Shown here piece by piece: positions 40,682-47,415 of a DNA stretch of 64,000 bases. The first letter of the stretch is position 1, and every line of letters starts with the position of its first letter. The position numbers were made by a program, and so were the translations under genes. The DNA comes from Candidatus Saccharibacteria bacterium UBA6209 (lineage in GTDB: Bacteria > Patescibacteriota > Saccharimonadia > Saccharimonadales > Saccharimonadaceae): the NCBI GenBank assembly GCA_002421965.1, contig DISN01000005.1, positions 7,114 to 71,113 of the forward strand, written 5' to 3'. Below the pieces are notes generated by a model. The model was given only the letters and a program-made list of their open reading frames with translations, was not told the DNA's origin and made no database searches.

Positions 40682-40692
40682 CTTGCTATAAT
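40664..40692 (+). promoter_or_regulatory. dnaJ promoter inside CIRCE
   Basis: TTGCGC (40664-40669) at the start of the CIRCE loop, 17 nt, TATAAT (40687-40692), 10 nt before the ATG. Confidence 0.75.
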
Positions 40693-40702
40693 AAGTACAT
40701 AT

Positions 40703-41803
40703 ATGGCACAGCGTGATTACTATGAAGTTCTGGGGGTATCAAAAACTGCCTCCGAAGATGAGATTAAAAAAGCCTTCCGTAAGGGTGCGGTTAAATATCA
40801 CCCAGATAAAGAAGGCGGTGATGAGGCAAAGTTTAAGGAAATAAATGAGGCCTACGAGGTCCTTAAAGACAAGCAAAAACGTCAACGCTACGATCAGTTT
40901 GGTCATGCCGGCGTTGGTGGAGCGACTGGCGGTGCTCAGGGCAATCCGTTTGAGGGATTCGATTTTGGCGGCCAAGGCATGCAATTTGACTTTGGCGGCG
41001 GCCTAGGTGATATTTTTGGTCAGTTTTTTGGTGGTGCTCAGGGTGCACAACAGGGTCCACGGCGTGGTCGTGATGTTGAAACGAGCATTACGCTTACCTT
41101 CGAAGAAGCTGTATTCGGCGTAGAAAAGAAAATCTCCCTCAACTTGGATGACGAGTGTGACCACTGTCATGGCACTGGTGCCGAACCTGGCTATAGCCTA
41201 AAGACTTGTCCGGACTGTAAAGGTGCCGGTCAGCAAACCCGTGTGATGAACTCGATATTTGGTCAGATCCAGCAGGCCGTAACCTGTCAAACTTGTCGCG
41301 GTAAGGGCAAGATTCCAGAGAAAGAATGTTCGATTTGTGGCGGCAAGGGCACAACACGCCAAGCTCGCGAGATAAAGATCAAGATCCCAGCAGGCATAGA
41401 CGACGGTGCCACCATTCGCCTCCGTGAGCATGGTGAAGCGGTTCAAAATGGCTCAAAGGGCGACCTCTATGTCCATATCCGTGTCAAGGCACACAAGAAA
41501 TTCACCAGAGAGGGTAATATTATTCTATCTGTGGAGCACATCTCTATGGTCGACGCGGCCCTCGGTACTGAAATTGATGTCGATACGGTGGACGGCAAGG
41601 TTCGTATGAAAATTCCAGCCGGCACCCAAAACGGCACCGACTTTAAGCTGTCTGGCCATGGTGTGCCGAATTTTCGTAACGAATCTCGCGGCCCACATAT
41701 TGTCGGTATCGTTGTAGATATCCCGACAAAACTCTCCAAAAGGCAAAAAGAGATACTGGAAGAGTTCAAGAAGAGCGGTAAAAAGGGTATATTTGGCATC
41801 TAA
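40703..41803 (+). CDS. dnaJ: Chaperone DnaJ (Hsp40)
   Basis: 366 aa, complete type I layout: J-domain with HPD (near 33-35), G/F-rich linker (about 70-115), four zinc motifs CDHCHGTG, CPDCKGAG, CQTCRGKG and CSICGGKG (about 150-220), and the C-terminal substrate domains. It delivers clients to DnaK and stimulates its ATPase. Its own CIRCE and promoter separate it from dnaK. Confidence 0.97.
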   Translation: MAQRDYYEVLGVSKTASEDEIKKAFRKGAVKYHPDKEGGDEAKFKEINEAYEVLKDKQKRQRYDQFGHAGVGGATGGAQGNPFEGFDFGGQGMQFDFGGGLGDIFGQFFGGAQGAQQGPRRGRDVETSITLTFEEAVFGVEKKISLNLDDECDHCHGTGAEPGYSLKTCPDCKGAGQQTRVMNSIFGQIQQAVTCQTCRGKGKIPEKECSICGGKGTTRQAREIKIKIPAGIDDGATIRLREHGEAVQNGSKGDLYVHIRVKAHKKFTREGNIILSVEHISMVDAALGTEIDVDTVDGKVRMKIPAGTQNGTDFKLSGHGVPNFRNESRGPHIVGIVVDIPTKLSKRQKEILEEFKKSGKKGIFGI

Positions 41804-41816
41804 GCCGTGATTAAAC

Positions 41817-41845
41817 TTGCTTTTATGTCTAAAGTATGTTATAAT
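41817..41845 (+). promoter_or_regulatory. Promoter of DUF1704-like gene
   Basis: TTGCTT (41817-41822), 17 nt, TATAAT (41840-41845), 6 nt before the ATG at 41852. Confidence 0.75.
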
Positions 41846-41851
41846 CAAATC

Positions 41852-43348
41852 ATGATTCAGACGACTGAACAAATAAATACATCCAGGCCCCTAGAATATG
41901 ACATCAGTCCTCGAAGTCTCCCAGAGGCGGGGTTTCAGTCGTATGAGATGCTAAAAAGTAACACCAGCAGCCAGAAGGAGTCTTTCATCTCTGGTATGGT
42001 GCGTAATCCTGAGCCAACTTATCCGTACCTCGAATCTCTCGCTCAGATGGATGCCGGGATACTTCGTCTTTATGACGCTATAGAGACTGTAAAGAATCTT
42101 GAGCCAGACGAGGAAAAGGCATCAATTGTTGCGGCTTCTCTTGAGTTTCGCATAGCGGAGATGGAGTACGTCAAACTACTTGGAAGGCTTGATTTTGCCG
42201 TAAAAGAGAGGCTACCCGAAGATAAGGTGAGGGAGTTGGCTGATGAGGTGCGTACTGTTGGTGAGCAGCTATATGGCATACCTAATCCCGAGATCCGCGA
42301 TGCGGCGGTTGCTGAGGTTTGGTCGCAGCTCGACGGGAAGCAATTGTCTTCATCGGCCCAGAGACTATATGACGATTTACATAACGGCTTTTCGTGGAAT
42401 GGTAGTGAAATTGCACCGTTATCTCGACCCGAGTCAGCCAAGAGCCTGCCCGACTTCAACCATCCGTCGCTCGCATGGGCGGGTGAGATCATCCTCGAAG
42501 ATAGCTCGGAGCTTGAGGCTTATTTCAACGAATGGTGGGCGGACAAGGTGGCAGAGTATGGCGAAGACTACGCAGCATATCCTGAGGATATAGTCGAAGC
42601 ATACAGGGGTGCATTTAAGCTGCTCGATCCCGAGGGTAGGTCTGGAGTTGATGTAATTCTCGATCCCGAGGCATCGGCTCTTTCCTGGGAGTCTTCGCTT
42701 ATGGCGATTAAGGTTGGTAAAAAGCGTGCACCAATTTGTAGCGCCGCAACATTATTTCAGAAATACCTACATGAGGGCAAGGGGCACGGTGGCCGCGCCA
42801 TAAGTGGTCTGAGCAGCGGCCTGTCAGTTCTAGGTACGGGACTCTACACTAACACAGTTAGGCCGGATTATTTAACCTTTGAAGAGGGGCTGTGTACTAC
42901 TATCGAAGAGGTGGTTAGCGAGTCTGATCCTCAGTGGGATGGCGCTAAGCTTGGTCATTACATTAATATTTCCCTTGTTGCCGATGGTGCTGATTTTCGT
43001 GCGACATTTGAAACTGCGTGGCGCTATCGACTGCTAATGAAGCTGAAGGACGGACAGGACGTGACGGATGACATGGTTGCGAAAGAGCAGGGAGTCGCCT
43101 ATACTGCCCTTGTTCGTATATTCCGTGGCACACCAATGAATATGGGCGAGAGTTACCCGGATATACCACCGGTGACGTTTAATAAAGACTTAGCGTACTT
43201 GAACGGCCGCATACTAGCCATGAATCATATTGCCAAACTGCACGAAACAGAAGATAGCGCTGGGCTAATGAGGTTGTTTGTAGCAAAGTATGATCCGACA
43301 GTTCCTGAGCAGCAAGAAATTGTTGATAAATACTGCTCAGCTGTCTAG
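41852..43348 (+). CDS. DUF1704/MATCAP-like putative metallopeptidase
   Basis: 498 aa from the ATG at 41852, fixed by the promoter. A helical N-terminal region (1-190) precedes the catalytic part with HEGKGH (H307, E308, H312; HExxxH) and, about 35 residues later, TFEEGLCTTIEEV (near 341-353), the EGL motif and third ligand region of the DUF1704 family. In eukaryotes this family includes the tubulin carboxypeptidases MATCAP. Bacterial substrates are unknown. No signal peptide, so it is cytoplasmic. Family call is by motif. Confidence 0.75.
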   Translation: MIQTTEQINTSRPLEYDISPRSLPEAGFQSYEMLKSNTSSQKESFISGMVRNPEPTYPYLESLAQMDAGILRLYDAIETVKNLEPDEEKASIVAASLEFRIAEMEYVKLLGRLDFAVKERLPEDKVRELADEVRTVGEQLYGIPNPEIRDAAVAEVWSQLDGKQLSSSAQRLYDDLHNGFSWNGSEIAPLSRPESAKSLPDFNHPSLAWAGEIILEDSSELEAYFNEWWADKVAEYGEDYAAYPEDIVEAYRGAFKLLDPEGRSGVDVILDPEASALSWESSLMAIKVGKKRAPICSAATLFQKYLHEGKGHGGRAISGLSSGLSVLGTGLYTNTVRPDYLTFEEGLCTTIEEVVSESDPQWDGAKLGHYINISLVADGADFRATFETAWRYRLLMKLKDGQDVTDDMVAKEQGVAYTALVRIFRGTPMNMGESYPDIPPVTFNKDLAYLNGRILAMNHIAKLHETEDSAGLMRLFVAKYDPTVPEQQEIVDKYCSAV

Positions 43349-43404
43349 GGTAAAGTGGGCGACTAGGGCTGGACATTTCAGCTAAGTTATGCTATTATGA
43401 AATA

Positions 43405-43935
43405 ATGAGTGAAAAAAGCAACAGTCTAATAACGGTTGGTCGTACTGAGAGGATTGATATCCCTGTAGAGGGGATAAAAAATGTACCTGCTAAGATTGAT
43501 ACTGGGGCTGATAGTTCGTCAATTTGGGCATCAGAGTTGAGTATTGATGACGACAATGTGCTGTCGTTTTGCTTGTTTGCTAAGGGCTCGCCGTATTATA
43601 CTGGTAAGAGGCATGAAGCGCGCGGCTACACTGCCATCGGGGTTCGTAGCGCTCATGGTACGCTCCAGGTGCGCTATAAGATCCAGATGGTGGTACGATT
43701 GGGTGGTAGGCGAGTTAGGGCGACATTTACTTTGTCTGATCGCTCACAGAACACCTATCCAGTATTGATTGGCTGCAGGCTATTGAGCAAAAAATTCTTG
43801 GTAGATGTCTCTAAGGGGTCTAGATTAGCCACTAATAAACCCATACACGGCCTACGCGAAGAGCTGAACCAAGATCCAAAGGCATTTTTTGAAAAATATC
43901 ACAGTAATAATCACCGAGGAGATGTAGATCTATGA
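43405..43935 (+). CDS. RimK-associated retropepsin-like protease (RimB type)
   Basis: 176 aa. The aspartic-protease-like motif AKIDTGADSSS (D32 of DTGA) and the later VLIGCRLL flap-side region match the family annotated as ATP-dependent zinc protease/RimB. In Pseudomonas RimB trims glutamate tails made by RimK. Here it overlaps the RimK-like ATP-grasp gene by 4 nt (ATGA), which supports the same pairing. TATTAT ends 6 nt before the ATG. Confidence 0.84.
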   Translation: MSEKSNSLITVGRTERIDIPVEGIKNVPAKIDTGADSSSIWASELSIDDDNVLSFCLFAKGSPYYTGKRHEARGYTAIGVRSAHGTLQVRYKIQMVVRLGGRRVRATFTLSDRSQNTYPVLIGCRLLSKKFLVDVSKGSRLATNKPIHGLREELNQDPKAFFEKYHSNNHRGDVDL

Positions 43936-44843
43936 AAATCGCAATTCTATCGAACGGCAACGCCAACTACTCTACTAAACGCCTCGCTGAGGTGGCAAAA
44001 TCCCGTGGCCACGAGGTTAAGGTTATCAAATACAAGAACGCTTACGCGTCAATCGAACAAAACAACCCTAACCTAAGCTATCGCGGTAAGGAGCTTGGGC
44101 ATTTTGATGCTATTATCCCTCGTATTGCTAGCAACATGACCCGCTACGGTACGGCTATGCTTAGGCAGATGGAGATGCAGGGCATGTATACGGTTTCTAG
44201 CTCGATTGCGATTAGTCGAACACGAGACAAGCTGCGAAGCATGCAGCTATTGTCAAAGGCCGGCGTGGCAATTCCAAAGACGGTGTTTAGTCGTAATACT
44301 GCCGATATCGATGATCTTATAGAGATGGCCGGTGGCGTACCGGTAATTATTAAGCTAGCCAGAGGTACTCACGGTAACGGCGTAGTTTTGGCCGAGACAA
44401 AAAAGGCCGCTAAGTCTGTGCTCCAGGCATTTTATCTGCAGAACGAAGACGGAACTAACATTTTGGTTCAGGAGTTTATCGAGGAATCGGCCGGAACTGA
44501 TATTCGTGCTTTTGTTGTCGGCGGACGAGTGGTGGCAAGCATGAAGCGTCAGAGTCTTGATGACGATTTTCGGTCCAATCTACATAAGGGCGGCGAGGGT
44601 GCTGTCGTCAAGCTTACTGAAGAAGAGCGCAAGATGGCGGTCAGGGCTGCCCGTGCTATGGGCCTGAGCGTAGCTGGCGTAGATATGATGCGTTCGGCAA
44701 GGGGTCCACTGGTACTTGAGGTGAATGCTAGTCCTGGGTTTGGTATTGAAAAGATCACTAAGCGTGATGTTGCGACGCCAATTATTGAATACATTGAGCA
44801 AAACGCTAAGCGTCGCCCAAAAAAAGACAAGATCGGCGCCTAG
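43932..44843 (+). CDS. rimK: RimK-family ATP-grasp ligase
   Basis: 303 aa. N-terminal pre-ATP domain with FDAIIPRIASNMT, then the ATP-grasp core: IIKLARGTHGNGVVLAE, VQEFIEES, DIRAFVVGGRVVASMKR and the metal site LEVNASPGFGIEKIT. RimK adds glutamates to the C-terminus of ribosomal protein S6; related enzymes act on coenzyme F420 or other peptides. Coupled to the RimB-like protease. The exact acceptor is not shown by sequence. Confidence 0.88.
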   Translation: MKIAILSNGNANYSTKRLAEVAKSRGHEVKVIKYKNAYASIEQNNPNLSYRGKELGHFDAIIPRIASNMTRYGTAMLRQMEMQGMYTVSSSIAISRTRDKLRSMQLLSKAGVAIPKTVFSRNTADIDDLIEMAGGVPVIIKLARGTHGNGVVLAETKKAAKSVLQAFYLQNEDGTNILVQEFIEESAGTDIRAFVVGGRVVASMKRQSLDDDFRSNLHKGGEGAVVKLTEEERKMAVRAARAMGLSVAGVDMMRSARGPLVLEVNASPGFGIEKITKRDVATPIIEYIEQNAKRRPKKDKIGA

Positions 44844-44882
44844 CCGGCTGCTGTCTGTCACTCCTCGTGATATGATATAGAT

Positions 44883-45368
44883 ATGGACAAGCAGGACAGG
44901 AATCTGCAGAAGAAAGCTCCATGGATGATTGCTGTCATTGTGGCCGTGCTGGTTCTTGTGGCATCGGCCGTTGGGTGGTATTGGCTGCCTGACGATCAGA
45001 TCGTTGAGCTTGGCGGCACGACTTATAGGGCCGAGGTAGTCGACAGCCCTAAAACTAGGGCTAGGGGTCTGTCTGGCAGGAAGTCTCTGGATGAGAATCG
45101 AGCGATGCTGTTTGAGTTTAATGATAGTGATTTTCATAGTTTTTGGATGAAGGATATGCAGTTTTCGATTGATATTATCTGGATGGACAAGTTTCGGCAA
45201 GTTGTCCATGTAGAGCGGGGATTGCAGCCTGATAAACCTCCTCATAAGTCGTATCGACCTGACAAGAAAGCTAAGTATGTACTGGAAGTAGCGGCTGGTC
45301 AGGCGGATAATGTAACAGTTGGGGATAAGATGACAGTAAAAAAGGAGGGTGCTGGATGGAAGTTATAG
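44883..45368 (+). CDS. Membrane-anchored DUF192 protein
   Basis: 161 aa: a TM anchor (about 13-36) and a DUF192 domain with ARGLSGRKSLDENRAMLFEF, FWMKDMQFSIDIIW and KYVLEVAAG. Function of the family is unknown; it is an extracytoplasmic beta-rich domain. TATGAT ends 6 nt before the ATG. It overlaps the next membrane gene by 13 nt. Confidence 0.86.
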   Translation: MDKQDRNLQKKAPWMIAVIVAVLVLVASAVGWYWLPDDQIVELGGTTYRAEVVDSPKTRARGLSGRKSLDENRAMLFEFNDSDFHSFWMKDMQFSIDIIWMDKFRQVVHVERGLQPDKPPHKSYRPDKKAKYVLEVAAGQADNVTVGDKMTVKKEGAGWKL

Positions 45369-45841
45369 TTATGTTCGTTGCAATAGTTCTGGCGGTTTTT
45401 GTCGGTGCTTTTGTGTCGGGTCGGCGATTTGGTGTGCTGTCACTGAGTCTAGCTGCCGGATCGATTTTGTCGGGATTTTGGGCTACTGGGCTGGCGGTGC
45501 TAGTTGAGGCATTCGGAGTAGGTGGCGGTAAGTTGCCGCCAGAGGTGGTGGCAACAGTTGTGCTGCTAGTCGCGCCGGCTGCGATACTTCTGTTTAGCGG
45601 CCCTAAGTACAGTAAAAAGTTTGGCCGAGTGGTGTCGGCGCTAGCCATTGGTGTGCTGACGGCGGCGTTTTTGGTCAAGCCCCTTGGTGGCCTGATGTCG
45701 CTCAGCGGCGGCGCCCTTGAGGTTTATCGATTTTTGGCGGATTATTGGCAGTACGTGGTGGGCGTTGGGTTGATACTTGGAGTGTTGGATTTGTTTATGC
45801 TGCATACCAAAAATCTGCTCAAGTCCGATAAAAAACATTGA
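45356..45841 (+). CDS. Multi-pass membrane protein of unknown function
   Basis: 161 aa, four to five TM helices, with GAFVSGRRFGVLSLSLAAGS and a short basic end. No family is recognised. It is translationally coupled to the DUF192 gene by a 13-nt overlap. Confidence 0.62.
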   Translation: MEVIVMFVAIVLAVFVGAFVSGRRFGVLSLSLAAGSILSGFWATGLAVLVEAFGVGGGKLPPEVVATVVLLVAPAAILLFSGPKYSKKFGRVVSALAIGVLTAAFLVKPLGGLMSLSGGALEVYRFLADYWQYVVGVGLILGVLDLFMLHTKNLLKSDKKH

Positions 45842-45866
45842 CATAAGCACTAATCTGTGATAAGAT
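45838..45866 (+). promoter_or_regulatory. Promoter of tRNA-Lys precursor
   Basis: TTGACA (45838-45843), 17 nt, TAAGAT (45861-45866). The transcript would start near 45873, about 180 nt before the tRNA, and runs through a 5' half-copy of the tRNA. Confidence 0.78.
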
Positions 45867-45928
45867 GAGGGAGGTAGTTTATAGACTACCGATTGTTTGG
45901 CGTGTGTCAAGCAAGTGAACATTATTTG

Positions 45929-45952
45929 CAATTTGGGTCCGTAGCTCAGCTG
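45929..45952 (+). pseudogene. Partial 5' copy of tRNA-Lys in the tRNA leader
   Basis: Twenty-four bases identical to 46049-46072 (6 nt of leader plus the first 18 nt of the tRNA), 120 bp upstream of the real gene, downstream of the promoter. Confidence 0.85.
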
Positions 45953-46054
45953 CTGTCCGAGATGCTTGTCGCCGAGTGAAATCATTAAGCACCAGGTGCT
46001 CAAGCCGAAATCACTGACAGTAGTTGAGCCGAGATTCATGTAAATTACCAATTT

Positions 46055-46131
46055 GGGTCCGTAGCTCAGCTGGTTAGAGCACCTGCCTTTTAAGCAGGGT
46101 GTCATGGGTTCAAGCCCCATCGGACCCTCCA
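46055..46131 (+). tRNA. tRNA-Lys (UUU)
   Basis: A 77-nt cloverleaf with encoded CCA, anticodon UUU in loop CTTTTAA, 7-bp acceptor GGGTCCG/CGGACCC. The discriminator base is U73, where bacterial tRNA-Lys normally has A73. Confidence 0.93.
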
Positions 46132-46140
46132 AAGAAAAAA

Positions 46141-46167
46141 CCTCACCTTTTGGTGGGGATTTTTCTT
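46141..46167 (+). terminator. tRNA-Lys terminator
   Basis: CCTCACC-TTTT-GGTGGGG stem followed by ATTTTTCTTT. Confidence 0.8.
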
Positions 46168-46304
46168 TAGCATTGGTTGTTGGCTTGAACGCCGTTGACA
46201 CCCGTAGGTGGAATGGGTGAGGACTGCCGGTGGCAGTCCGCAAGGAAACCTTCCGATGCGGTCTGTGATCGCAATCGTGAAGTTTCGGGGTCGCGGGACG
46301 TGAC
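46168..46304. other. Segment between tRNA-Lys and its 3' copy
   Basis: About 137 nt, GC-rich, with a GGACTGCCGGTGGCAGTCC hairpin. No ORF with support. It is not obviously similar to the segments next to the other tRNAs, though its length is comparable. Confidence 0.5.
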
Positions 46305-46333
46305 CAAGCCCCATCGGACCCTCCAAAGAAAAA
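46305..46333 (+). pseudogene. Partial 3' copy of tRNA-Lys
   Basis: Twenty-nine bases identical to 46111-46139: T-loop to CCA plus the first bases of downstream sequence, 194 bp from the real gene. Confidence 0.88.
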
Positions 46334-46360
46334 GACCCATCACAGTATATGGGTCTTTTT
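46329..46360 (+). terminator. Terminator following the tRNA-Lys 3' copy
   Basis: AAAAAGACCCAT/ATGGGTCTTTTT stem (46329-46340 / 46349-46360) then CTTT. Confidence 0.88.
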
Positions 46361-46380
46361 CTTTGGAGTATAATTGGGAC

Positions 46381-47391
46381 ATGGATGATATATTTCTTCG
46401 GGGTGTAAATTTAGGCGGATGGTTGGTGCTTGAGAAGTGGATGACACCCTCGCTATTCGCCGGCACAGAAGCGATTGATGAGTATACCTTTATGCAGACT
46501 CCGGGCGCTGTCGAAAAAATAGACCAACATCGTAGGTCATTTATTACAGAAGCAGACTTCAAATGGCTTAGAAAACATGGGGTAAATGCCATACGTATAC
46601 CGGTGGGGTATTGGGTACTTGAGGGCGATGAGCCGTATGTAGGGGCTAGGAAATATCTAGATTGGGCAATGGTAATGGCGGAGAGGTATGAACTCAAGGT
46701 CGTTATCGACGTGCATGGCTTGCCTGGGTCGCAGAATGGCTGGGATCATAGTGGGCGTGTTGGCAGGGCCTTGTGGTATAAAGATGCTGCCTATCGTCAA
46801 CGGAGTGTGGAGGCGGTTGCGCGTATTGCCGATCGCTATAAAGATAGTGTTACGCTTTGGGGCATCCAGGTAATAAACGAGCCACGGCTTGCGCCGTATC
46901 AACTAGTGTCGTTCTATCGGCTCCGTCATTACTATCGTCAGGTGTATCAGCGCCTAACGGGCATAGTGCCGCCAGCCGTAGCAATTATCGTTAGCGACGC
47001 CTTTGCTCCGCGATTGATGTCGGGAGTGCTGCGCTCAAGTAGCCACTCTGTCGTACTTGACGTTCATCTGTACCATATGGCGACACCATTTGCTAAGTGG
47101 CTATCGGTTGATTGGTTTTTGCGTAAAACAATGCGGCGCGAGAGGATGCTCAAAAGGTTATCGCGCACTCAACCTATTATTATCGGAGAGTGGAGCGGAG
47201 TGATAAGCGGGGAAACAATGCGTCATGTACCAAAAGAACAGCATGATGAGCTCTTTGCGCATTATGTGGCGTTGCAGCAAGATGTTTATCGCACAACTGC
47301 AGGATGGTTTTATTGGAGCTATAAAGCAGAAAAACCTGGCCAGTGGAATTTTCGTTCGCAGGTTGAAGATGGGCTAATTAAAGTTACATAG
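46381..47391 (+). CDS. GH5-family glucanase (exo-beta-1,3-glucanase-like)
   Basis: 336 aa from the ATG at 46381, fixed by TATAAT at 46369-46374. LRGVNLGGWLVLEKWMTPSLF, IPVGYW, DVHGLPGSQNGWDHSGR, VINEP (acid/base Glu near 167) and IIIGEWSG (nucleophile Glu near 270) match GH5, especially the fungal Exg-type subfamily 9. No signal peptide or anchor is visible, so it appears cytoplasmic, which is odd for a polymer hydrolase. It might act on imported oligosaccharides. Confidence 0.85.
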   Translation: MDDIFLRGVNLGGWLVLEKWMTPSLFAGTEAIDEYTFMQTPGAVEKIDQHRRSFITEADFKWLRKHGVNAIRIPVGYWVLEGDEPYVGARKYLDWAMVMAERYELKVVIDVHGLPGSQNGWDHSGRVGRALWYKDAAYRQRSVEAVARIADRYKDSVTLWGIQVINEPRLAPYQLVSFYRLRHYYRQVYQRLTGIVPPAVAIIVSDAFAPRLMSGVLRSSSHSVVLDVHLYHMATPFAKWLSVDWFLRKTMRRERMLKRLSRTQPIIIGEWSGVISGETMRHVPKEQHDELFAHYVALQQDVYRTTAGWFYWSYKAEKPGQWNFRSQVEDGLIKVT

Positions 47392-47415
47392 GTTGGGTGT
47401 AGGTATAATAGTGTC

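Noticed and set aside
46168..46304. Integrative element with cargo at tRNA-Lys
   Set aside because: The interval is only about 140 nt and encodes no integrase; at most it is a non-autonomous remnant, treated under the tRNA findings.
46102..46326. Minus-strand ORFs across tRNA-Lys and its 3' copy
   Set aside because: They are antisense to a tRNA and have Pro/Arg/Cys-rich shadow composition, with no start signal.
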